A stretch of 41,380 bases of DNA from Pseudomonadota bacterium (GTDB lineage: Bacteria; Pseudomonadota; Gammaproteobacteria; Burkholderiales; Gallionellaceae): assembly GCA_021783855.1 (NCBI GenBank), contig JAJXTL010000006.1, positions 1 to 41,380 of the forward strand, written 5' to 3'. A program made the position numbers and the translations under genes. Below, piece after piece: positions 1 through 6,575 of the stretch. The notes below the pieces were generated by a model. It did no database searches and was not told where the DNA came from. It saw only the letters and a list, made by a program, of their open reading frames with translations. Position 1 is the stretch's first letter. Each line of letters begins with the position of its first letter.

Positions 1-60
1 GGTACTAGTGGTGGCCTGCTGATGGATGTTGTCGGTGTGAGCTCTAGGAATCGTAATCAT
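1..60 (-). CDS. N-terminal end of an unidentified protein (cut by window edge)
   Basis: The minus strand opens with ATG at 58-60 and stays open for 20 codons to the window edge. A GAGG ribosome-binding site (complement of 66-69) lies 5 bases upstream, a good distance. A weak promoter can be proposed on the minus strand near 113-145 (TTGCTA, 17 bases, GAATAT), and an imperfect palindrome with CGCCA/TGGCG arms (102-124) covers its -10. The 20 residues show no motif I recognise, so no function is proposed. It is divergent from the HTH gene at 424. Confidence 0.45.
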   Translation of the reverse strand, partial: MITIPRAHTDNIHQQATTST

Positions 61-423
61 TTTTGCCTCGCTATATTAGTTAATGTTAGTTTTTTCTATT
101 CCGCCAGTATTAATATTCTTGGCGTGTTGATAATGTAGCAAAACATTTATAAAAAGTCAACCAAAAAGCAAAACATAACTTTTGACGTGCAAGCACAACA
201 AAAGCATTGGAAAAGATTTTATAGCTAATTAGTGTTTGAGAATTGCGGTAAATGCCAAATATTGACATGGGGTATGTGCGTATTAAAAATAATTTGGCTG
301 ATAGTTGATTAAGCATTGCTGTTTTGCTGTATTTATAATATAAACATTAAAAACTTGACGTTTAATTGAATTGGTGTAGAATTTCCAAATTATGTAAGAT
401 CACTTTTTTACGCGGACCGAAAA
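61..423. other. AT-rich divergent intergenic region
   Basis: These 363 bases separate the divergent gene starts at 60 and 424. They are clearly richer in A+T than the housekeeping genes later in the window. I see a palindrome with CGCCA and TGGCG arms at 102-124, lying over a possible -10 for the leftward gene, and a good rightward promoter at 355-382. A 68-codon minus-strand frame at 110-316 has no ribosome-binding site or recognisable sequence and is not called. Confidence 0.5.
355..382 (+). promoter_or_regulatory. Sigma-70 type promoter for the HTH gene
   Basis: TTGACG (355-360) and TAGAAT (377-382) are separated by 16 bases. Both boxes are close to consensus, and the site is 41 bases before the ATG at 424, implying a short leader of about 33 bases. 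Confidence 0.6.
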
Positions 424-1734
424 ATGCATCCACTTATAATTGCTACGTTCAAAGAGTTTCCTGGGGTGAAGGCGATGCTTTCGCAGGTAAACTTAATAGA
501 CGAATCTGGAAATGAGCAGATCGAACCCCAATTTTGGGGAGACCATTTTTTGAAATGGCTGGACTTATCTCAAAGCCAAGTGGCAGCTTTACTTGCCGTA
601 ACTCCCCAAGCTGTTTCAAAAGGCATTAAGGAAGATGGGATTGAATTCTTTGAGAAGGAAAAGGCGCAACGTCTTTATGAAAGGTTATTATTCTGTGGTG
701 GGGATCGGTACTCTCTATCTGCTGCCCGTTTAAAGGATGCCGCTCAAAAATTTAAATGGGGAAATTTGGAAGCCCCCTATCAAGAAGTTGATACTGTTAA
801 TAAAGTGTCTCCCGCCGAGTTGTATGAAGATGCAGATGAGCTATGGGTTGTCAGTGACGCACCTGAAAAGGTCGTTGACTGGGATACTCTAACTAACATT
901 TTGTTTTCAGAGCCAGTTGGGGGGCGTAGTTCCCAGTTTGGAGATCGGCATAAAGTGATTGTTTTTTTCCTTAGTACCATTGAGGGAGCCGAGAGACTAT
1001 CCGAGGCTTTTGAACGAGAGATGCTTAAACCGGCAATTAATGACTACAGAGTTCAATCCGATAAGGCGCTACACATCAATGCATATGTATTTTTTGTGGT
1101 TACGAACTTGACTCCATACGCTCAAGACTTTCTGATTACTAATCCTGGCTCTCAATGCATGGGCGTTTTTGCATCGAATAAGTCACCCAAAGTTTCTTAC
1201 TGGAATTCAGGCTCTTATGTACGTGCCGACTTCAATGCAAAGGGTTTTGTCAAAATAGTTCATCACAATAAACTCGGTATGACAGCAATTAAAGCGAATT
1301 TTTTCCCGAAAGGAGACAAGCTTACGACTGATGATCTTGATTTGGGAAAATCTTTCATGGATGGATTTATTGCGATTCGAGGTCTCACAGCAGAGGAAGA
1401 CTTATCAAAAGATGGGGACAACATGGCCGGAGGTATTTTCCGTTCTGTGGTAGGCCGCGCGGAAAATGTCAGTTCGTTCAACAAACTCGCAAAATTTTGC
1501 CCGTTGTTCCTTCTGGCATACAAACGCAAGCCCGGTGATTCTGTCCATATTTCAGGTCGGACTGCAACTAGGATTCAAGCGGAGCTTGACGAACAAAAAG
1601 AATTGGAACTGGAACGACAAAGAGAATTGGAACTGGAACGACAAAGAGAATTGGAACTGGAACAACACAAAGATAAGCCTTCAATGGAGGATAATAGTGC
1701 CGCCAGATCAGGAACCTTCTGGTCACGTAAATGA
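424..1734 (+). CDS. Helix-turn-helix domain protein of unknown function
   Basis: This 436-residue protein has an XRE-like helix-turn-helix at about residues 48-68 (motif around LSQSQVAALLAVTPQAVSKG), so DNA binding is likely. Residues 130-380 form a long domain that I do not recognise. Residues 390-413 are three copies of an 8-residue charged repeat (RQRELELE type), probably a short helix or coiled coil, followed by a basic tail. The ATG at 424 follows a good promoter but has only a weak GGA ribosome-binding site. An in-frame ATG at 475 behind a GAAGG sequence is an alternative start. The gene is AT-rich compared with the core genes downstream, which suggests transfer. It is followed 72 bases later by a HEPN-motif gene on the same strand. 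Coding status is well supported; function is unknown. Confidence 0.8.
   Translation: MHPLIIATFKEFPGVKAMLSQVNLIDESGNEQIEPQFWGDHFLKWLDLSQSQVAALLAVTPQAVSKGIKEDGIEFFEKEKAQRLYERLLFCGGDRYSLSAARLKDAAQKFKWGNLEAPYQEVDTVNKVSPAELYEDADELWVVSDAPEKVVDWDTLTNILFSEPVGGRSSQFGDRHKVIVFFLSTIEGAERLSEAFEREMLKPAINDYRVQSDKALHINAYVFFVVTNLTPYAQDFLITNPGSQCMGVFASNKSPKVSYWNSGSYVRADFNAKGFVKIVHHNKLGMTAIKANFFPKGDKLTTDDLDLGKSFMDGFIAIRGLTAEEDLSKDGDNMAGGIFRSVVGRAENVSSFNKLAKFCPLFLLAYKRKPGDSVHISGRTATRIQAELDEQKELELERQRELELERQRELELEQHKDKPSMEDNSAARSGTFWSRK
1591..1662 (+). repeat. Three tandem 24-base repeats inside the HTH gene
   Basis: Units at 1591-1614, 1615-1638 and 1639-1662. The last two are identical and the first differs by a few bases at its left end. 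Each encodes an 8-residue unit with alternating E/L and a QR or QK head. The unit is a multiple of three, so copy number can change without breaking the frame. Confidence 0.9.
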
Positions 1735-1806
1735 TCTTTGGCTCAACTCATAGTGCTATCCGCCACCCACTCGTTAGGCAGTTTCAAACTCACAAGGAGT
1801 GATAAA

Positions 1807-2253
1807 TTGGCTGCTATTGAAAAAATGTACGAAAAATATGGTGAGGTATGCCATCTCGCCCATATGTTAGAAGTCGAAATTGGGAATATTAGCGCTATGA
1901 ATTCCTTGGTTATGAACAAGGATAAATATGAAAAGGCATCAGCGTCTGAAAGACTAGAAATACTAAGTAAACATAGCTATGGAATATCTCTTGGAAGATT
2001 ATTAAAAGATATTGGCGAGACAATTGGCAACACCAAAGCAATTGATACTATATTTGAACCTGCTCTCACTGAAAGAAATCGTCTAATACATGATTTTTAC
2101 TATGGCTATCGCGAGGAAATTAAGTCCGCAGAAGGGCGAGAGATAATTATTCAAGACCTTGCGCGTACACGCGCAATAATTGCCAATGCATTATCAACAG
2201 CAAATTCATTTTCGGGAGAGCTTATGAAGCTGTTCCCGGTTAATCAGAGCTAG
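1807..2253 (+). CDS. Small HEPN-motif protein, possible RNase
   Basis: This 148-residue, mostly helical protein contains R90-N-R-L-I-H95, which fits the HEPN nuclease signature (R, then N/D/H, three residues, then H). HEPN proteins of this type are often RNases in toxin-antitoxin or phage-defence systems; that role is inferred here. TTG at 1807 is chosen as start because AAGGAG (1794-1799) lies 7 bases before it. The frame also stays open back to a TTG at 1738, 4 bases after the previous stop, but without a ribosome-binding site; an ATG at 1825 is another option. It sits directly after the HTH-domain gene on the same strand and shares its AT-rich composition, so the two may be one unit. A non-toxic structural HEPN role is possible. 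Confidence 0.72.
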   Translation: MAAIEKMYEKYGEVCHLAHMLEVEIGNISAMNSLVMNKDKYEKASASERLEILSKHSYGISLGRLLKDIGETIGNTKAIDTIFEPALTERNRLIHDFYYGYREEIKSAEGREIIIQDLARTRAIIANALSTANSFSGELMKLFPVNQS

Positions 2254-2307
2254 CTAAAATGAGGAAGCGAACAAAAGCGGGGGGTCGCTTTGTAGCATGA
2301 CAGCGCG

Positions 2308-2340
2308 GGCGGAACGCATCGCGGTTCCGCCGAAAATTTT
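2308..2340 (+). terminator. Possible terminator after the HEPN gene
   Basis: Perfect 8-base arms GGCGGAAC (2308-2315) and GTTCCGCC (2324-2331) with an 8-base loop are followed by GAAAATTTT. The T-run is only four bases, so termination is uncertain. A second weak pair, AAGCGA/TCGCTT, lies at 2265-2290. Nothing else is seen between 2254 and 2502. Confidence 0.4.
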
Positions 2341-2502
2341 AAGAAGTGTGCGGCCTTTGCGTTGTTGCTACGCCGCCCTGAGAGAAAATCCACGTATAGA
2401 TTTCCACAAACGAATCCGTCAGAATTTTGCAGGTAGCATTCAAAAGTGTAATAAACTGCCATGGTCAAATGGTAGTAATGCAGCCGTTAAAGGAGAGTGC
2501 TT

Positions 2503-2814
2503 ATGTCCACCTTGGTGATCGAACATTTCAAAGCCAGTGAATTACCCCAGTAATGGGCACAACGCCTGAAGGTGCTGCCTGAGCAAACTGTGACTGTACG
2601 TATTAAAACAGAGGCCGCACAAGCTGCACATGCGCCGGAAACGTTTGTGACGGATGACATCGCTTTTGGTATTTGGCGTTACCGGGAAGATATGACAGAT
2701 GTGCCAGCTTACGTGCGTCAACAGCGCGCTACTCGGTACGCTTCCGATGGCGCGTGCCATGACGAAATGGAATTACTACAAGGATTGCGCAACAAATCGA
2801 TGGAAAATATTTAA
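2503..2814 (+). pseudogene. Antitoxin gene interrupted by an in-frame stop
   Basis: A ribosome-binding site (AAAGGAGAG) precedes ATG 2503. After 16 codons there is an in-frame TAA (2551-2553), then the same frame continues to a stop at 2812-2814. Both sides together read like a VapB-type antitoxin of the kind often found next to PIN toxins: an N-terminal segment with LVIEHFKASELPQ, then WAQRLKVLPEQTVTVRI, then FGIWRYREDMTDVPAYVRQ. A CAA-to-TAA change would explain the stop. Reinitiation at GTG 2569 or CTG 2572 could still make a shortened protein of about 80 residues. Its stop overlaps the next gene's start (TAATG). Family assignment is from memory of similar sequences. Confidence 0.6.
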
Positions 2815-3329
2815 TGAGCCGGATATCACTACAATCTGTTACTCAGGCAATACAAAAAATACGTGCGATGAGCATGATTCAAAAAGAACAGATAGTCGAC
2901 GAATTGTTCCGTGAACAGCCAAACATGCTCGGCTCATTTCTGGTTCAGAAACAGATGGGTGTTTCGGTCGAGAAAATGGAGTTCCTTCTTGAAATTTTGC
3001 TGATTTGCTTTCAGGCCATGAATGAATCCGGATTAATCTGGCCATTGATCACTGAAGAGGATCAAGACAAGCAACTTGCCCGCTATGTTGCTGCAGTCAA
3101 ATTCGGCGAGGATTTAAACCCCTCGCTTAAAGATCGCGCGATGAATCAATATATCGAAAGCCACCCGGAACAGTATTTGCTCGCATTCGTTACCAAAGAA
3201 ATGAACGACTGGCTAAATCGCATCGTTCCAGAAGACACAGATAACTACGTCATGCTGGCGGCCGCAAACTTCGTTAACTGCATCGCATTCGTTCCCATAC
3301 CGGTACTGAAACGTGACTTGCAATCTTAG
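2814..3329 (+). CDS. Hypothetical protein
   Basis: A 171-residue open frame starting at ATG 2814, which overlaps the stop of the broken antitoxin gene (TAATG), so translation may be coupled. No good ribosome-binding site of its own is visible. The sequence is helix-rich and acidic, without a signal peptide or membrane segment, and I do not recognise a domain. It lies among toxin-antitoxin remnants but nothing in it marks it as part of such a system. The frame is intact, unlike its neighbours, which argues that it is either functional or recently acquired. Confidence 0.6.
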   Translation: MSRISLQSVTQAIQKIRAMSMIQKEQIVDELFREQPNMLGSFLVQKQMGVSVEKMEFLLEILLICFQAMNESGLIWPLITEEDQDKQLARYVAAVKFGEDLNPSLKDRAMNQYIESHPEQYLLAFVTKEMNDWLNRIVPEDTDNYVMLAAANFVNCIAFVPIPVLKRDLQS

Positions 3330-3522
3330 CAAAGACTGTGAGGCATTCGACTTTATTGAGTTTCTTGCGCAGCGTCATGTTAGAAATTTGAGTCATCCCT
3401 CTTCTTCCAGCGACACGGCGGCTTTTCTCGCCGCCGTGGCGGGAACATTAAGCGACGATTTTCCGGATGACATCACCGACGACGATTTAGGCACTGATAC
3501 CACACGGAATTTTTTGGACTGA
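3313..3522 (+). pseudogene. DUF2281-like antitoxin remnant, N-terminus lost
   Basis: A 69-residue frame opens with GTG 3313 inside the 3' end of the previous gene and has no ribosome-binding site. Residues 10-17 (AFDFIEFL) resemble the DFIEFL core of DUF2281 proteins, which are partners of PIN-domain toxins. The acidic C-terminus (DDFPDDITDDDLG) also fits an antitoxin tail. The usual N-terminal helix before this core is missing or replaced, so the gene looks 5'-truncated. Its stop overlaps the start of the vapC remnant (TGATG), the normal arrangement of an antitoxin-toxin pair. Confidence 0.5.
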
Positions 3523-3923
3523 TGTCTTATTTACTCGATTCCAATGCGCGGTTATCGCATTGATGAAAAATCACCCTCATGTCGTGGAGCGCATACGTCA
3601 GGTAGTGCGTTACGAACTTGTCATATGTGCGCCGGTAGAGGCTGAACTGTAGTTTGGCGTCTGTAAACGCAGCCGAACAGAGAAAAATCGTCGTCGCTTG
3701 TTGATCTTGCTGGCCTGGTTGCACAGCCTGCCATTCTCCGGGGATGCAACTCGGCACTATGGCGAAATCCGCGCTGCTCTTGCCCGCCAAGGCAATCCCA
3801 TCGGCCCCTACGATCTGCAAATCGCAGCTATTGCCTTGGCTCATGACTTGACTCTGGTCACTGATAACGTCGGCGAATTTTCCCGTGTACCGGGGGCTAA
3901 AAATCGAGAACTGGCAGAGGTAA
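3522..3923 (+). pseudogene. vapC-like PIN-domain toxin with three lesions
   Basis: Joining frames restores a VapC toxin: MSYLLDSNA-VIALMKN (first PIN acidic residue at D6), APVEAEL-FGV, GEIRAALARQGNPIGPYDLQIAA, LVTDNVGEFSRVPG, and LKIENWQR at the end. Three lesions break it. An extra CG at about 3546-3549 shifts the frame after nine codons. TAG at 3650-3652 interrupts the middle. One extra G in the run at 3892-3896 moves the last nine codons out of frame; the proper stop in the restored frame is TAA 3921-3923. PIN toxins are Mg-dependent RNases. This copy cannot make one. It follows directly on the antitoxin remnant. Confidence 0.82.
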
Positions 3924-3933
3924 TAGGGTGTGA

Positions 3934-4200
3934 CACCTGCTCGGCGTGGTGATGGAGTGCATTGCCACTACCAATGTGCCGCCTGAGCGCATCAAACCTG
4001 TGGTGCAGGTGTTGCACGACAGCGCACCAATTTCTGCCAACCTTCTTTATCTTCTGCGATTTTGCAGCGATTATTATCATTATCCAATCGGCCAAACGGT
4101 ATTGTCGGCTTTGCCGACACGTCTGCGTTCGGACAGGCCCATCAAGACCAAGCACGTTCCTATCACTTGACCGCGGTGCAGCACTCCACCTTACTCATAA
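3934..4200 (+). pseudogene. priA: priA (replication restart helicase) N-terminal fragment
   Basis: From about 3934 the frame reads LGVVMECIATTNVPPERIKPVVQVL, then LLRFCSDYYHYPIGQTVLSALPTRLR, which resembles the N-terminal DNA-binding region of PriA (the part with PPERLKPV and DYYLHPLGEVL). That frame stops at 4170. A shifted frame at about 4155-4200 reads YHLTAVQ, like the next PriA segment, so there is at least one frameshift. No helicase motifs follow. An intact priA presumably exists elsewhere, since the gene is important for fork restart. The fragment abuts the vapC remnant. Confidence 0.6.
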
Positions 4201-4244
4201 GCTGAAGGTTCAGCGCATCTGCTGCTTGGTCGAATTCAATTTTT

Positions 4245-4400
4245 ATGAATCCAACTTTACTCAAAATAAGTCGTGATGATGGTCAGCTGCTCGGCGGTTT
4301 CGATTCGCTCTGCAGTGCTGCCATGCAAACCATCCAAGACTCGGAAACACAGGTTCTGCTCTACCAGACTGACGACGGCCGGCACGTTGATGAGCATTAA
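4245..4400 (+). CDS. Possible small protein, 51 residues
   Basis: ATG 4245 opens a 51-codon frame ending in TAA 4398-4400, immediately beside the convergent rhodanese gene. The sequence is acidic with regular amino-acid composition (…RDDGQLLGGFDSL…), but no ribosome-binding site is visible and I recognise no family. It could be a further gene remnant of the same decayed region. Confidence 0.25.
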   Translation: MNPTLLKISRDDGQLLGGFDSLCSAAMQTIQDSETQVLLYQTDDGRHVDEH

Positions 4401-4736
4401 TCAGCAGGGTTGATAAGCGGATAAACCGCTCTGCATCCAGCTCATCATTCCTCCTCGCAGGTTATACACATTTGAAAATCCCTGCTGCTGGAGAAACAGG
4501 CAGGCTTGTGCCGAACGGGCGCCGCTGCGGCATATCATGACCAGTTTTTCGTCAATGGATAATTCGTGGATTTTTGCAGGCAGCGTGTGCAGCGGCAGGG
4601 GCTCGGCACTGGGTACGGTGCCCGTCGCAATTTCCTGCATTTGACGCACATCGATCACGCGTAGTTTGTGGTTTTCATCATTCACCCACTGGGCGAGTTC
4701 AGATGCTTCGATTTCCTTGATACTGGTTGTGTACAT
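4401..4736 (-). CDS. Single-domain rhodanese-like sulfurtransferase
   Basis: A 111-residue protein with one rhodanese domain. The active-site loop is C69-R-S-G-A-R74, so the catalytic cysteine that carries the persulfide is present; VIDVRQMQEI and the C-terminal GGMMSW stretch also fit. It is cytoplasmic (no signal peptide) and would move sulfane sulfur to an acceptor such as cyanide, glutathione or a thiol protein; the true acceptor is unknown. Start ATG 4736 has AAGGAG 7 bases upstream. A palindrome lies between its -35 and -10 boxes, suggesting a dedicated repressor. It is transcribed in the same direction as cobC-cobS but separated by 100 bases with its own promoter. Confidence 0.9.
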   Translation of the reverse strand: MYTTSIKEIEASELAQWVNDENHKLRVIDVRQMQEIATGTVPSAEPLPLHTLPAKIHELSIDEKLVMICRSGARSAQACLFLQQQGFSNVYNLRGGMMSWMQSGLSAYQPC

Positions 4737-4764
4737 ATTGTGACTCCTTAATCAAAAGTGACAG

Positions 4765-4793
4765 AATATTAGCATAATCTAATATTTTGGCAA
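4765..4793 (-). promoter_or_regulatory. Promoter with palindromic operator for the rhodanese gene
   Basis: On the minus strand a -35 box TTGCCA (4788-4793) is followed after 16 bases by TAATAT. A perfect 8-base inverted repeat, AATATTAG (4765-4772) and CTAATATT (4779-4786) with a 6-base centre, fills the space between -35 and -10. This is where a repressor such as an ArsR-family sulfide or redox sensor would bind; the identity of the regulator is inferred only from the AT-rich shape and the sulfurtransferase target. Confidence 0.6.
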
Positions 4794-4836
4794 ATCATTC
4801 ATTCGGATGCACTGCGGTTTCGCGTGCGGGATGAAA

Positions 4837-5361
4837 TTAAAGTAGCACGCCGATCACCGCACCGTATTCGATCTCCCAGTTCAGCGTATCGACCAGCGGG
4901 ATGTCGGCCAGCAGAGCCAGTATCGCGCGTATGGTGCCGCCGTGCGCGATTACTGCGATGTGCTGCTGCGGCGGCAGGCGCCACGCATCATGTATGAAAG
5001 CTTGTACGCGCTGCATCACCTGTTGCGCCGACTCACCCCCTTGCGGCGCGTAACACATGATGTCAGCGGCCCAGGCGTCGATCTCGCAGCGGGCTATATC
5101 GTTCCACGCACGTCCTTCCCAAATGCCGAAGTGCTTTTCAATCAAGCGCGTATCGACTCGTATTTCGCAGTGTTGTGCCAGATGTTCGGCAAGCTTTCTG
5201 GTGCGCAGCAAGGGTGAGGTGATGATCAGGTCCAGCGATGGAAGATAGTTCAGCACGGCATCTGCCTCAGTTTCGAAGCTGCCCGTTAACGCTACATCAA
5301 GCTGACCGTAACAGATGCCGGATGCAATGTCAGGGCGGGTGTGGCGTATCAGATACAGCAT
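4837..5361 (-). CDS. cobC: Alpha-ribazole phosphatase (histidine phosphatase family)
   Basis: A 174-residue histidine-phosphatase protein. The phospho-accepting R6-H7-T motif is at the N-terminus, with R53, E82 (WEGR) and the second histidine H140 (AHGG) in the expected order. In cobalamin nucleotide-loop assembly CobC removes the 5'-phosphate of alpha-ribazole phosphate or the corresponding cobalamin phosphate. The assignment to CobC, rather than a general phosphoglycerate-mutase-like phosphatase, rests on the overlap with cobS: the cobS stop and this ATG share one base (TGATG), so the two are translationally coupled. Confidence 0.88.
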   Translation of the reverse strand: MLYLIRHTRPDIASGICYGQLDVALTGSFETEADAVLNYLPSLDLIITSPLLRTRKLAEHLAQHCEIRVDTRLIEKHFGIWEGRAWNDIARCEIDAWAADIMCYAPQGGESAQQVMQRVQAFIHDAWRLPPQQHIAVIAHGGTIRAILALLADIPLVDTLNWEIEYGAVIGVLL

Positions 5362-6140
5362 CAGAAGGTTGCCAGCAGTCCCAGATAGAACGCGAGTTCG
5401 GTGAGTTGTTGCACCGCACCCAGGCAGTCACCGGTGTAGCCGCCCAGCCGTTTTTTTAGTCGCCACGCTAGATAGATGCGCATCAGCAATGCGCTGATGA
5501 AGGCGGTGAGGACGGGTAGGACGTGAGCGCCTGCCGCATACAGGATGAGCAGGGAAGCGATGCTGGTGGCAAGGGCGATGGTGAAGCTGACGGGGCTGAT
5601 TTGCTGTGCGGCGGGTTTTGCGCGCGCGCTGTCGTCGTCGCGTATATAGCGCTGGGTCAGCATCAGACTGGCCGCCATCAGTCGGCTGATGCTGTGTGCT
5701 GCGATCAGGGTGGCCGCGACATAAAGCTGTGAGTGTGCGCCGCAAAGGGACAGCAGCGACTGGTATTTCAATAACAGTACCATCACCAGCGCGATTGCGC
5801 CGTAAGCGCCGACGCGCGAATCCTTCATAATCTCCAGCGTTCTTTCGCGTGTGTAGCCACCACCCAACCCGTCGGTAAAGTCGGATAGCCCATCTTCATG
5901 AAATGCGCCGGTGATTAGGATGGACGCCGTCATGGAAAGTCCCACTGCCAGAGAGAGCGGCAGCACCAGGGCAGCAATCATCAGTACGGCGGCGCTAAGC
6001 GTGCCTACGATGATGCCTGTCAGCGGGAAATAGCGCGCCGCCTGATTAAGCTGTAGGGGGGAATGGCCTACCCACGCGGGCACTGGTATGCGCGTGAAAA
6101 ATTGTATGGCGGTGAGAAATAATCGCAGTTCTTGCAACAT
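5361..6140 (-). CDS. cobS: Cobalamin synthase (adenosylcobinamide-GDP ribazoletransferase)
   Basis: This 259-residue integral membrane enzyme joins adenosylcobinamide-GDP with alpha-ribazole (or its phosphate), closing the nucleotide loop of vitamin B12. The diagnostic segment is present: AFHEDGLSDFTDGLGGG, then SRVGAYG, the Mg-binding acidic part of the family. Several hydrophobic helices follow. ATG 6140 (MLQELRLFLTAIQFFTRIPVP) is chosen because the family begins this way; the frame is open upstream to 6275 but that part is not CobS-like. It is the first gene of the cobS-cobC pair. No cobalamin riboswitch is apparent upstream. Confidence 0.93.
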   Translation of the reverse strand: MLQELRLFLTAIQFFTRIPVPAWVGHSPLQLNQAARYFPLTGIIVGTLSAAVLMIAALVLPLSLAVGLSMTASILITGAFHEDGLSDFTDGLGGGYTRERTLEIMKDSRVGAYGAIALVMVLLLKYQSLLSLCGAHSQLYVAATLIAAHSISRLMAASLMLTQRYIRDDDSARAKPAAQQISPVSFTIALATSIASLLILYAAGAHVLPVLTAFISALLMRIYLAWRLKKRLGGYTGDCLGAVQQLTELAFYLGLLATF

Positions 6141-6575
6141 GATAGGCAGGATAAATGAAAGCGCGATCAGACTAGCAGTGGACACACAGACTGTCCAGTC
6201 TCGGCTTGAGCAAGCGAGCATATGGGGGCCGGAGGGGCGCTTTTCTGCTAACGGGCATGGGAAAGTGGGCTGCATTGATGATAAAATCCGCTATACCTGT
6301 ACCGAGCAAGGTATGGGTATGCCCGTTTCCCTGATGGAACAGCTAGCCATTCCACTAAGCAACCATAAAACGATAACTTAAGTGGCTGGTTATCATCCCA
6401 ACCTTCCCCCGCAAGCGAGGGAAGGGGCAAACGATTGATGGAACTACTGATAAGACTACTCAATTCTGGCTAAGGGCTAAAGCCCAAGCCATCATTGATA
6501 GCCATTCGACCAAGCCCAGCAAGCTGGGAAAGTCGCTGGTTATCGCTATGCGAGCTTTACGTTAACGTGCGGACC
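6141..6575. other. Divergent cobS/msbA intergenic region filled with repeats
   Basis: No gene is seen in these 435 bases. They hold a composite palindromic repeat (6250-6447) and then a second degenerate copy of its parts, with perfect small hairpins GGGCT-AA-AGCCC (6474-6485) and CCCAGC-AA-GCTGGG (6515-6528) and the shared AAGTCGCTGGTTATCGC stretch at about 6530-6546. The promoters of cobS and msbA must lie within or around these repeats. Confidence 0.6.
6250..6447 (+). repeat. Composite palindromic repeat, copy 1 (upstream of msbA)
   Basis: AACGGGCAT (6250-6258) and ATGCCCGTT (6319-6327) form an inverted pair. Next comes a stretch at 6331-6394 that matches, with scattered changes, the reverse complement of the insert in leuS (36824-36886), including CTAGCCA, ACTAAG, AAAACGAT and GCTGGTTATC. 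Then a hairpin of 11-base arms with one mismatch (6402-6412/6415-6425) and the flank GGGGCAAACG. Confidence 0.7.

Noticed and set aside
110..316. 68-codon minus-strand frame in the divergent intergenic region
   Set aside because: No ribosome-binding site, no recognisable sequence and very AT-rich; it overlaps the predicted regulatory region.
6141..6300. Cobalamin riboswitch upstream of cobS
   Set aside because: No convincing B12 box; a CCACTG-like hexamer at 6176-6184 is not enough, and the region is filled by dispersed repeats.
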